Numbered from the stretch's first letter, positions 1-5,653 are shown. The stretch: 5,653 bases of DNA from an uncultured Chitinophaga sp. (GCF_937874145.1 NZ_CALNBI010000357.1:1-5653), one strand, 5' to 3'. Translations and numbers: made by a program. Notes: generated by a model not told the origin, from the letters alone.

Positions 1-812
1 CGCCCGCGCCATCGTTTTTCCCGGGTACCGCTGTTACGCTGACCATCCTTTTCTTCCTCACAGGAGCCCTCGTAGCAGGCGCTTTCTGGTGGCGGGAACG
101 ACGGATGCGCCACCGCATGCAGGATCAATTCCTCCTCCAGGGCGGCAAAGCCTCGCTGGAACTGCACACCATCCAGACGCAGATGAACCCGCATTTCATC
201 TACAACAGCCTCAACGCCATCCATAGTTTTATCCTTTCCTCCAGCACCGACCTGGCTTCGTCCTACCTCACCCGCTTCAGCCGCCTCATGCGCATGACGC
301 TCGAGCACAGCAGCCGCGAATGGATCACCCTGGAAGAAGACCTCGAAACCCTCGACCTCTACCTCCAGCTCGAATCCCTCCGCTTCGAAGGGCAATTCGA
401 TTACGACATCCGGCTGCTCCCCGGCCACCCGCCCCTCAACGTCCTCATCCCGCCCTTCCTCATCCAGCCCTATGTGCAAAACGCCATCTGGAACCGCCTG
501 CTGCAGCGCGAAGGCGGCAAAGGGTGCATCAAAATCGAAGTAGGGAGAAACGAAGAAGGGATGTTCGTAAGGCTGGAAGACAATGGCATCGCCCGGCACA
601 ACGCCTTCCACCAGCACCAGCAGAAAACGCCGGCCATCGCCGTGGCGGGAGAACGCCTCCACTGGATCAACCACCGCTACCACACCCACGCCAATATCAC
701 CTCCGGGCACAAATACGACGAACATCACCAGCGCACCGGCACATATACACTTTTCCGCCTGCCCGACGTCAGGTACGACGAGGTAGCGCCCGAAACACGG
801 ATTTTTAAGTAA
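1..812 (+). CDS. LytS-type sensor histidine kinase, C-terminal part (5' end outside window)
   Basis: The reading frame is open from the left edge (first full codon at position 3), so the Met codon at 105 is internal and not the start. The first 34 visible codons encode a hydrophobic span (about nt 27-92) followed by WWRERR, a membrane segment with a positive cytoplasmic flank. The numbering below counts the Met at 105 as 1. The His_kinase-family H-box QMNPHFIYNSLN has the phospho-acceptor His at residue 30 (nt 192-194). A HATPase-like domain follows, with IPPFLIQPYVQNAIWNRL at 115-132 and LEDNG at 157-161. The family autophosphorylates on His and passes the phosphate to a LytTR regulator, and one is encoded 55 bp downstream. 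The ATP-binding motifs are eroded: Gln125 replaces the usual N-box Glu, the usual HG after it reads NR, and the Gly-rich lid is unclear. Activity is therefore uncertain. The sensor domain lies outside the window; the layout (extracytoplasmic part, one membrane span, kinase) would fit a propeller/Y_Y_Y type, which is inference. The family call is firm. Confidence 0.93.
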   Translation, partial: PAPSFFPGTAVTLTILFFLTGALVAGAFWWRERRMRHRMQDQFLLQGGKASLELHTIQTQMNPHFIYNSLNAIHSFILSSSTDLASSYLTRFSRLMRMTLEHSSREWITLEEDLETLDLYLQLESLRFEGQFDYDIRLLPGHPPLNVLIPPFLIQPYVQNAIWNRLLQREGGKGCIKIEVGRNEEGMFVRLEDNGIARHNAFHQHQQKTPAIAVAGERLHWINHRYHTHANITSGHKYDEHHQRTGTYTLFRLPDVRYDEVAPETRIFK

Positions 813-817
813 ATTTG
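810..817 (+). promoter_or_regulatory. Candidate Bacteroidota -7 box (TAAATTTG) before the response regulator
   Basis: TAAATTTG matches the TAnnTTTG -7 consensus of Bacteroidota primary-sigma promoters exactly. It overlaps the kinase stop codon and would start transcription in the 55-bp gap, leaving a leader of roughly 40-45 nt before the ATG at 868. No TTG-type -33 element is seen about 20 bp upstream. It may be a secondary promoter, with the main transcript coming through from the kinase gene, or a chance match. Confidence 0.3.
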
Positions 818-867
818 GATATACCCTGCTGCTTTCAAACCATATCAACCACCATATCTATACCCTG

Positions 868-1611
868 ATGAAAACGATCATAATCGATGACGAAGAGCAC
901 TGCCGCGAAGTGTTGCGCATGCAACTCAACCACTACTGCCCGGAACTCCGGATAGTAGCCTGCTGCGGCTCGGCAGACGAAGGGCGCGAAGCCATCGCGC
1001 ACCACCAGCCCGACCTCGTTTTCCTCGACGTCGAAATGCCGGGGGAAGACGGCTTCTCCCTCCTCGAACATTGCGAATGGCGCCACTTTTCCGTCATCTT
1101 CACCACCGCTCACGACCGCTACGCCCTCAAAGCCATCCGCCACAGCGCGCTGGATTTCCTGCTCAAACCGATCGACAAGCACGACCTCATCCAGGCCGTG
1201 AACAAAGCCGTGATGCAACACCCTGCGGCCAGTTCGCAGGCAGACACCATCCTGCGCCTCCTCCGCGAACAACTTCCGCAGTTCGGGCGCATCGCCCTGC
1301 CTACGTTCGACGGCCTGCGCATGATCGCCGTAAAAGACATCCTCTACTGCGAATCGGAAGGCAGCCACACCCGCGTGTTCCTCCATCCATCCCCCAGGCC
1401 GGTCATGATCTGCATGGCGCTCAAGGATGTGGACGATACGCTGCGCGACAAAGGGTTCTTCCGTGTGCATAACAGCTTCATCGTCAACCTCGCCCACATG
1501 TCCAAATACATCAAGGGCGACGGCGGCGACATCGTCATGGCCGACGGCCGGAGCGTGCCCGTGGCCCGCAACCGCAAACAGGAATTCCTGGAAAAAATAG
1601 AACGGTTATAA
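868..1611 (+). CDS. LytTR-family response regulator (receiver + LytTR DNA-binding domain)
   Basis: This 247-residue protein has the standard length of LytR/AlgR-type regulators. The receiver domain (about 1-118) shows the acidic pair Asp7-Asp8, the phospho-acceptor Asp54 in VFLDVEMPGEDG, the switch Thr80 after VIFTT, and the Lys100-Pro101 pair. A linker (about 119-138) leads to a LytTR domain (about 140-247) with the typical run LYCESEGSHTRV, then FFRVHNSFIVNLAHM and the terminal VPVARNRKQEF. When phosphorylated, such proteins bind direct-repeat DNA through the beta-strand LytTR fold and alter transcription. All key residues are intact, unlike those of the upstream kinase, which is its likely partner by adjacency and strand. 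The ATG at 868 directly precedes the conserved KTIIIDDE strand, so the start is secure. No clear Shine-Dalgarno sequence is seen. Its stop overlaps the batE stop on the other strand. The target genes cannot be told from the sequence. Confidence 0.95.
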   Translation: MKTIIIDDEEHCREVLRMQLNHYCPELRIVACCGSADEGREAIAHHQPDLVFLDVEMPGEDGFSLLEHCEWRHFSVIFTTAHDRYALKAIRHSALDFLLKPIDKHDLIQAVNKAVMQHPAASSQADTILRLLREQLPQFGRIALPTFDGLRMIAVKDILYCESEGSHTRVFLHPSPRPVMICMALKDVDDTLRDKGFFRVHNSFIVNLAHMSKYIKGDGGDIVMADGRSVPVARNRKQEFLEKIERL

Positions 1612-1616
1612 CCGTT
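1592..1616 (-). terminator. Perfect palindrome at the convergent stops; weak candidate terminator for batDE
   Basis: Positions 1601-1616 read AACGGTTATAACCGTT, a perfect 16-bp palindrome centred on the overlapping stop codons of the regulator (1609-1611) and batE (1606-1608 on the - strand). In the batE transcript it can fold as a 5-bp stem with a 6-nt loop, followed after one C by UAUUUUUU (complement of the A-rich run at 1592-1599). That is the form of a weak intrinsic terminator. In the + direction no U-run follows, so it would work for one strand only. The stem is short with only three G-C pairs, hence the low confidence. Confidence 0.35.
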
Positions 1617-2370
1617 TGATCTCGTTCACCGGCACCCAACCGGTTTTGCCGTCGGTCAGCTGCACTTTGCCGAACTGGCTCGTAGCGTCGAGCACTTTCA
1701 CTTTCATGCCTTCCTTCAGTTCAAAGAGATCTTTGGCGCCATCGTCCGGCGCGGCTTTGGCTTTCACGGCATCGTGCATCACGATGGCGTCGGTACTGTC
1801 GAACGATTGGTTATGCGTCCACGCGGCCATGGAGAAGTAGCCGAGAAGGATGACGCCCACGGCCACGAGCGCCCAGCGGAGATATTTTTTTCCCGGTACG
1901 GGGAAGAAGAAGAAAGCGATAATGAGTGCGGAGAAGATCCAGCACCAGGCGATGCTCCAGTTTGCCCAGCCCGCGGGCGTATGCAGCTGCTGCCATTGCA
2001 GCCACCAGCGTTCGAAGAAGAGCAACGGAAGCGTTTCCACGTTGCTGCCGACTTTCTGGTTGGCGATGGCGAGGTTGCGCTCGATGGTTTCGTCGCCAGG
2101 TTGCAAGCGGAGCGCTTTTTCGAAGCTGTACACCGCCATGCCGGTCTGGTTTGATTTGTAGTAAGCGTTGCCGGCGTTGAAATAGAGATCCGCCACCTGG
2201 TAGCCCGAGTCGATCAGCTGCTGGTATTTTACGGCGGCGTCGGTAAAGCGCTGCTGCTCATAGAGCCGGTTGCCTTCGGCGAAGAGCGCGGGGCTCTGCG
2301 CGCTGGCGGCGGTGCCGGCAAGGAGTAATATCACGAAGAGGCGGGCGCAGTAAGAGGTGAATGGTTGCAT
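1606..2370 (-). CDS. batE: BatE: TPR and SH3-domain envelope protein
   Basis: This 254-residue protein has a signal peptide (about 1-24, ending in ASAQ) and two tetratricopeptide-like repeats at about 27-94, seen in ALFAEGNRLYEQQRFTDAA and DLYFNAGNAYYKSNQTGMAV. Two membrane segments follow (about 138-157 and 163-183). A C-terminal bacterial SH3-like domain (about 194-252) contains VMHDAVKAKAAP and the closing KTGWVPVNEI. This order is the BatE layout of Bacteroidota, and the gene directly follows batD. Bat proteins were linked to aerotolerance in Bacteroides fragilis. They are thought to form an envelope complex with von Willebrand-type BatA/BatB, but their biochemical role is unclear. The start is 20 bp after the batD stop, with GGAAAA about 9-14 nt upstream as a possible ribosome binding site. 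Co-transcription with batD is very likely. The SH3 and TPR parts suggest protein or cell-wall binding, which is inference. Confidence 0.88.
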   Translation of the reverse strand: MQPFTSYCARLFVILLLAGTAASAQSPALFAEGNRLYEQQRFTDAAVKYQQLIDSGYQVADLYFNAGNAYYKSNQTGMAVYSFEKALRLQPGDETIERNLAIANQKVGSNVETLPLLFFERWWLQWQQLHTPAGWANWSIAWCWIFSALIIAFFFFPVPGKKYLRWALVAVGVILLGYFSMAAWTHNQSFDSTDAIVMHDAVKAKAAPDDGAKDLFELKEGMKVKVLDATSQFGKVQLTDGKTGWVPVNEIKRL

Positions 2371-2390
2371 ATGGCTGTTTTTCCGGCGGC

Positions 2391-4313
2391 TTACGCCCGT
2401 CCTTTGATTTCGTTTTCGATGTTGGTGATGACTTCCACCGCTTCCTGGTAAGCGCCCTGGCGCAGTTCCACGGAATCGCCTGGCGCATAGAGCGCACGCT
2501 CGCAGCGGTCGGCCAGCGCAAAGAGTTTTTCTTTCGCGGGATCGCTGAGGTGCAGCTTCGCCAGTTTTTCCTCCACGCGTTGTTTCGACATTTCGGCCAT
2601 GGGGATGCGGAGCTTATGGCTGAGATACCCCCACAACGCGCGGGAAGTTTCTTCGTAGAAAGCTTTTCCTTTCCCTTCTTTCAGGTACCGTGCCGCCAGC
2701 TCGAGGCGCTTCAGCGCTACTTTGTTCGCGTGGCGGTGGCGCAGCAGGGCGGCGTTGGTGTTGATGTATTTTTCGCGGCGGCGGTAGTACGCGATACCCG
2801 CGATGGCCAGCGCCGGCAGGAGGAAGAGGATCCAGAACAGGGGCTTGCCGAAGAAGAACGGGCGTTGCTTGCTCCAGTCGCCGGCTCCCGTGCGGATGCC
2901 CGCCAGTTCCGTCTGGCTGCCGAAGTCGGCTTTCTCGCGCTTCACTTCCTTGCCCTGTACCACGTGCACGTCGAAAGGTTCGGAAGTGAGGGTTTTATAA
3001 GCTTTCGCGGCAGGATCGAAATAGGAAAATTCAACCGGCGGCAGTTTGTAATCGCCTTTCTCCTGCGGCATGAGCGCATACTGGAAAGTGCGGCTGCCGC
3101 TGAGGGGATTGCTGTTCTTTTCGATATTGTCGGTAACGGAAGGATCGTATTTCTCGAAGCCCGGCGGGATATTCAGCGGCGGAGCGTTCAGCAGGTTCAC
3201 GTTGCCCTGGCCGCTGATGGCTACTTTCAGCGACAGCGCATCGTCGGTGCTCAGCTGGTTTTTATCCAGCACGGCGTTCATGGTGAAGCGGCCTACCGCG
3301 CCGTTGAAGCTGGCGGGGCGGCCTTCGGCGGGCAGGGGTTTCACCTGCACTTTCACAACGGGGCTCTGGATCTTGTAAGGCACTACTTCGTAATCGGTTT
3401 GCCCGAAAAGGGGATCGTCTGCGAAGAAATCATCGAATACGTCGCGGCCGAAGGGATCGTTGGTGGCGGGGCGCTTGCGCTGTCCGCCGATTCTCACGAA
3501 ATGCACCTGGTTATCCACTTCCGCGGGGTCCAGTTCCAGCTCGCCGGACTGCAGCGGGAAGAGGAGGGTTTTGCGGATGATGAAAACGTTGAAGGGAATG
3601 CCGTTCACCACTTCTTCTGTGGGCCGCGGCGGATTGGGAATATCCATGTCCTTTGCGGAGAACCCTTTGAACGCGGGCACTTTCGTTACGCTGGAGTTCG
3701 TGGGCAGGCGGGTGTAGAGTTTATACGTCGCGGTGATCTGTTCGCCCTCAAACACGTTTGTCTTATCCACATCCACGCGCACGAACACGTTCTTTTTCAA
3801 TTGTTCTTTTGGATCATCGCCTGGGCGGAGCACACCCGGCTGCGCTTCGCCGGGGTAGCGGCGCTGCGGGTAATTCGGCTGCGCCTGCTGGGGCTGCGGT
3901 TTCACGGGAGCGCCGGCGCGGGTCACCTCGATGTTGACGGGGTTGCTGCGAACGGTCTTCCCATCCACGCGCGCCGTGGCGCCCGGTATGGTGAAGTTCC
4001 CCGGCGCGGTAGGGGCCAGGGTATACGAATACGCCACATAAGTGGTCACGCGGCCGTTGTCGTTAGACATGCCCTGTTGCACCGCGGGCCCCTGCATCAC
4101 GGAAAACCCGTTGAACGCGGGCGCCCTGAAATCGCTGAGGTTGGCGGGGTTGACGAGCGTGAACTGCACCTGGAAATACTCATCCTGCGCCACCACGTTG
4201 GTATTGACCTGCGTGGTAAAACGGAACTCCTGGGCATAGGCCGCCGCTGCCGTCAGCAACGCGGCGATGAACAAAACGAGATGTTTTCTCAATCTGGCGG
4301 TATAAAACTTCAT
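2391..4313 (-). CDS. batD: BatD: membrane-anchored envelope protein of the Bat (aerotolerance) cluster
   Basis: This 640-residue protein is of normal length for the family. A signal peptide (about 1-28, ending in AYAQ) leads to a large periplasmic part made of beta-rich, immunoglobulin-like repeats. The first carries QVNTNVVAQDEYFQVQFTL and the typical FRAPAFNGFSVMQGP. A similar module recurs at about 176-320 (DKTNVFEGEQITATYKLY, VPAFKGFSAKDM), and a third starts near 344. A Pro/Gln-rich linker lies at about 134-166, and an acidic, Phe-rich loop (DPFGRDVFDDFFADDPLFG) at 286-304. One membrane span (about 488-510) ends in RRREK, and a cytoplasmic helical tail of about 130 residues follows. BatD belongs to the oxygen-tolerance family found beside MoxR ATPases and VWA proteins; its molecular role is not settled. 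Here batE follows, but the gene upstream is a dehydrogenase, not batA/B/C. The ATG at 4313 is right before the signal peptide, so the start is secure. Confidence 0.92.
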   Translation of the reverse strand: MKFYTARLRKHLVLFIAALLTAAAAYAQEFRFTTQVNTNVVAQDEYFQVQFTLVNPANLSDFRAPAFNGFSVMQGPAVQQGMSNDNGRVTTYVAYSYTLAPTAPGNFTIPGATARVDGKTVRSNPVNIEVTRAGAPVKPQPQQAQPNYPQRRYPGEAQPGVLRPGDDPKEQLKKNVFVRVDVDKTNVFEGEQITATYKLYTRLPTNSSVTKVPAFKGFSAKDMDIPNPPRPTEEVVNGIPFNVFIIRKTLLFPLQSGELELDPAEVDNQVHFVRIGGQRKRPATNDPFGRDVFDDFFADDPLFGQTDYEVVPYKIQSPVVKVQVKPLPAEGRPASFNGAVGRFTMNAVLDKNQLSTDDALSLKVAISGQGNVNLLNAPPLNIPPGFEKYDPSVTDNIEKNSNPLSGSRTFQYALMPQEKGDYKLPPVEFSYFDPAAKAYKTLTSEPFDVHVVQGKEVKREKADFGSQTELAGIRTGAGDWSKQRPFFFGKPLFWILFLLPALAIAGIAYYRRREKYINTNAALLRHRHANKVALKRLELAARYLKEGKGKAFYEETSRALWGYLSHKLRIPMAEMSKQRVEEKLAKLHLSDPAKEKLFALADRCERALYAPGDSVELRQGAYQEAVEVITNIENEIKGRA

Positions 4314-4319
4314 CTATGA

Positions 4320-4327
4320 CAAATTTA
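4320..4327 (-). promoter_or_regulatory. Candidate -7 box (TAAATTTG) very close to the batD start
   Basis: On the - strand TAAATTTG matches TAnnTTTG exactly and ends 6 nt before the batD ATG. If used, transcription would begin at or within a few bases of the start codon, giving a leaderless or nearly leaderless mRNA. No TTG is present at the -33 distance. An upstream near-match, TACTTTTA, lies in the direct-repeat segment (4364-4371). The batD promoter could therefore be either of these, or neither. Confidence 0.25.
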
Positions 4328-4357
4328 ACCAATGCCTGGCCGGAGCATTCCGCGGGC

Positions 4358-4377
4358 AAGTTAAAAGTAAGTTAAAA
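4358..4377. repeat. Two-copy direct repeat AAGTTAAAA, 11-bp period, upstream of batD
   Basis: AAGTTAAAA occurs at 4358-4366 and again at 4369-4377, an 11-bp period and so about one helical turn apart. It sits 45-64 bp upstream of the batD ATG, in the 113-bp spacer after the dehydrogenase gene. This spacer is A/T-richer than its surroundings and holds no gene. Same-face direct repeats at this distance are typical of activator sites, but short A/T-rich repeats also arise by chance. Confidence 0.4.
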
Positions 4378-4426
4378 TAACAGGTTGAAAACGGCTACAG
4401 CAAAGGCTTTGGGGTACCTCCGGCCG

Positions 4427-5134
4427 CTATCCGAGATCGCCGAGCTGGGGGCGCATCACAATGTCTTCGATCACGGCCTGGGGACTGAGGTGATAGGCCG
4501 CCCACAGCATGGACGCTACGTCCGAAGGTTCCATGAGGCGGTCCGCCGGTCCGTCGAACCCTTCCCAGGAGGCGGTGAGCACGGGGCCCGGGCTGATGGA
4601 GGTGACTTTCACGCCGTGGGGTTTCATTTCTTCCCGCAGGTTCTTCGAAAACCCGAGCAGGGCGAATTTGGTGATGCTGTACGATCCCCCGTTCGGGTAC
4701 GCCTTGTGGCTGGCCGTGGAGCACAGGTTGAATACATGGCCTTTCTTCGCCGCTTTCATGGCGGGGATGAAAGCGCGGGTCAGATGATAGGCGCTGTAAA
4801 GGTTCACGGCCATCATCTTTTCGAGATGCCCGTCTTCCTCTTCATGCACCGCACCGGGAACGAAGATCCCCGCGTTGTTCACCAGGATGTCGGGCGCCTC
4901 GCCGAATGCCTCGCGGATGGCGGAGGCGAAGGCGAGCACCGCTTGTTTGTCGCCCATATCTACCGGCAAAGCGAGCACTTTGGCCCGGGGGCTTTGCTGC
5001 CGGATGGCCGCAGCCGCTTCTTCCAGCGCCTGCACATTCCGTGCACAGATCGCTACGTCAAATCCCTCCGCCGCCAGCTTCTCCGCTACCGCCTTCCCGA
5101 TGCCTTTGCTGGCGCCTGTAATGATTGCAAACAT
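4427..5134 (-). CDS. Short-chain dehydrogenase/reductase (SDR), classical type
   Basis: This 235-residue protein has the normal length for a classical SDR with one Rossmann domain. The visible motifs are the cofactor loop TGASKGIG (6-13), Asp59 in PVDM, NNAG (86-89), Asn111, Ser139 in LCSTAS, and Tyr152/Lys156 in GGSYSITK. The full Asn-Ser-Tyr-Lys set is present, so the enzyme should be active. Arg32 after the second strand (CARN) and Lys10 suggest NADPH over NADH. The start ATG at 5134 lies just before the first beta strand (FAIITGAS), so nothing seems missing. The substrate cannot be read from the sequence. The short C-terminus (MRPQLGDLG) resembles 3-ketoacyl-ACP reductase-like and sepiapterin-reductase-like SDRs, but I would not choose between them. 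There is no signal peptide, so it should be cytoplasmic. The stop is TAG and the 113-bp gap to batD argues against tight coupling. It is transcribed divergently from the nucleotidase. Confidence 0.92.
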   Translation of the reverse strand: MFAIITGASKGIGKAVAEKLAAEGFDVAICARNVQALEEAAAAIRQQSPRAKVLALPVDMGDKQAVLAFASAIREAFGEAPDILVNNAGIFVPGAVHEEEDGHLEKMMAVNLYSAYHLTRAFIPAMKAAKKGHVFNLCSTASHKAYPNGGSYSITKFALLGFSKNLREEMKPHGVKVTSISPGPVLTASWEGFDGPADRLMEPSDVASMLWAAYHLSPQAVIEDIVMRPQLGDLG

Positions 5135-5170
5135 ACCGTGTGTTGTAGTGTTAATACCCTTTTAATATGG

Positions 5171-5178
5171 CAAAATAA
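5171..5178 (-). promoter_or_regulatory. Candidate -7 box (TTATTTTG) for the SDR gene
   Basis: On the - strand TTATTTTG matches TAnnTTTG at all but one position and lies 36 bp upstream of the SDR start codon, leaving a leader of roughly 30 nt. No convincing -33 element is seen. It sits within 30 bp of the divergent nucleotidase promoter, so the two would overlap. Confidence 0.25.
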
Positions 5179-5197
5179 GGGAAAAATGGATTTGTCG

Positions 5198-5205
5198 TAC
5201 CTTTG
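5198..5205 (+). promoter_or_regulatory. -7 box (TACCTTTG) of the nucleotidase promoter
   Basis: TACCTTTG matches the TAnnTTTG consensus exactly, and its setting (GTACCTTTGC) is the usual form in Bacteroidota. It is 35 bp before the ATG at 5241, leaving a leader of about 25-30 nt. No TTG lies at the expected -33 distance, which is common for these promoters. Of the candidate promoters in the window this is the best supported by position. Confidence 0.5.
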
Positions 5206-5240
5206 CCCTTCACTACAGTTAGCCAACGAACGGACCCATC

Positions 5241-5653
5241 ATGAGATATAAACATATTTTTTTCGACCTGGACCATACGCTCTGGGACTTTGAAGCCAAC
5301 TCCAACGCCACTTTGCAGGAATTGTACGAAGCGCATGACCTCGCCGGCATCGGCATCCCTTCCTACACCGAATTCTTCACCGTGTATTCAGGTATCAACG
5401 AAAAATTGTGGGACCGCTTCCGCAAAGGTTTCATCAACCGCAACGAGCTCCGCATCAAACGTTTCACCCAAACTTTCCTGGAATTCAAACGGTGCGACGA
5501 TGCCCTTTGCCAAACCCTCAGCGACAAGTTCCTGGAAATCCTCCCCACCAAAACCGCCCTTTTCCCCGATACCATCGAAGTCCTCGATTACCTCCGCGAC
5601 AAACAATACCCGCTTCACCTGATCACCAACGGGTTCGAGGAAACGCAGAACCT
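5241..5653 (+). CDS. HAD-superfamily, YjjG-like pyrimidine nucleotidase (3' end outside window)
   Basis: An open frame from the ATG at 5241 runs off the right edge, giving 137 complete codons. HAD motif I is FFDLDHTLWDF with the nucleophile Asp9 and the acid/base Asp11. A helical cap region follows (about 18-105). HAD motif II is LITNGFEETQ at about 127-136 with Thr129. The opening RYKHIFFDLDHTLWDFEANS and the cap sequence are typical of YjjG-family nucleotidases, which dephosphorylate nucleoside monophosphates, including noncanonical pyrimidine nucleotides, and so help clean the nucleotide pool. Full-length members have about 225-235 residues, so roughly 40 percent, with motifs III and IV, lies outside. 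The ATG directly precedes the first beta strand, and a -7 box lies 35 bp upstream. There is no signal peptide, so it should be cytoplasmic. A related HAD phosphatase of other specificity remains possible. The HAD call is firm and the YjjG call is likely. Confidence 0.85.
   Translation, partial: MRYKHIFFDLDHTLWDFEANSNATLQELYEAHDLAGIGIPSYTEFFTVYSGINEKLWDRFRKGFINRNELRIKRFTQTFLEFKRCDDALCQTLSDKFLEILPTKTALFPDTIEVLDYLRDKQYPLHLITNGFEETQN

Noticed and set aside
105..107. Met codon as the start of the histidine kinase
   Set aside because: The frame is open upstream to the window edge and encodes a membrane span directly joined to the kinase part, so this Met is internal.
835..1497. A 220-codon open frame on the - strand opposite the response regulator
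   Set aside because: It is a codon-register mirror of a gene with complete receiver and LytTR motifs; no family features of its own are visible.
2361..4319. A 652-codon open frame on the + strand covering all of batD
   Set aside because: It lies exactly in codon register with batD. It exists because batD avoids TTA, CTA and TCA codons, as GC-rich genes do. Its protein shows no recognisable domain, whereas batD has a signal peptide, repeats and a membrane span.
4385..4426. Possible terminator after the SDR stop (CGGC...GCCG followed by TTTT on the - strand, and CAAAG/CTTTG)
   Set aside because: The outer stem has only 4 bp around a long loop, and the inner repeat would need a 1-nt loop. Neither forms a convincing intrinsic terminator.
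5157..5181. CCCTT/AAGGG inverted repeat in the divergent promoter region
   Set aside because: The stem has only 5 bp with a 15-nt A/T-rich loop, and it overlaps a candidate -7 box. Chance is the simplest explanation.
4385..5251. A 288-codon open frame on the + strand opposite the SDR gene
   Set aside because: It is also in codon register with the real gene and explained by the same codon bias. It runs across the divergent promoter region and 11 bp into the nucleotidase gene in another frame.
1..5653. RNA genes, mobile elements, CRISPR arrays, defence or phage genes
   Set aside because: Nearly all of the window is covered by seven chromosomal-type genes (counting the two cut by the edges). 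The gaps (at most 113 bp) show no tRNA-like folds, terminal inverted repeats, target-site duplications or repeat-spacer patterns.

Overview
The window looks like ordinary chromosomal DNA of a GC-rich Bacteroidota bacterium, most likely a Chitinophaga-like member of the Chitinophagaceae. The reasons are a LytS/LytR-type kinase and LytTR regulator of the kind abundant in that group, a batD-batE pair typical of Bacteroidota, TAnnTTTG-type -7 promoter boxes, and no clear Shine-Dalgarno sequence before most starts. The genus is an inference; no marker gene is present.

Layout. Positions 1-812 (+) hold the C-terminal part of a membrane-anchored LytS-type sensor histidine kinase, cut by the left edge. 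After a 55-bp gap comes its probable partner at 868-1611 (+), a receiver plus LytTR-domain response regulator. The regulator runs head-on into batE (1606-2370, -). Their stop codons overlap inside a perfect 16-bp palindrome, so both proteins end in Arg-Leu-stop. batE follows batD (2391-4313, -) by 20 bp, and the two form a transcription unit. Upstream of batD on the same strand is a short-chain dehydrogenase/reductase (4427-5134, -), separated by a 113-bp A/T-richer spacer with a two-copy direct repeat and a candidate -7 box. A 106-bp divergent promoter region (5135-5240) then separates it from a HAD-family, YjjG-like nucleotidase (5241 to the right edge, +, incomplete).

How the genes work together. 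The kinase and regulator probably form one two-component system. BatD and BatE are envelope proteins (signal peptides, transmembrane segments, periplasmic domains) expected to act with the MoxR/BatA/BatB proteins, which are not encoded next to them here. The dehydrogenase and nucleotidase look like housekeeping or metabolic genes with no evident link to the others.

I found no RNA gene, insertion sequence, CRISPR array or phage gene, and nothing I would call a new system. The most notable points are the eroded ATP-binding motifs of the kinase, the shared-stop palindrome, the batDE pair separated from the rest of the usual bat cluster, and the direct repeat upstream of batD.
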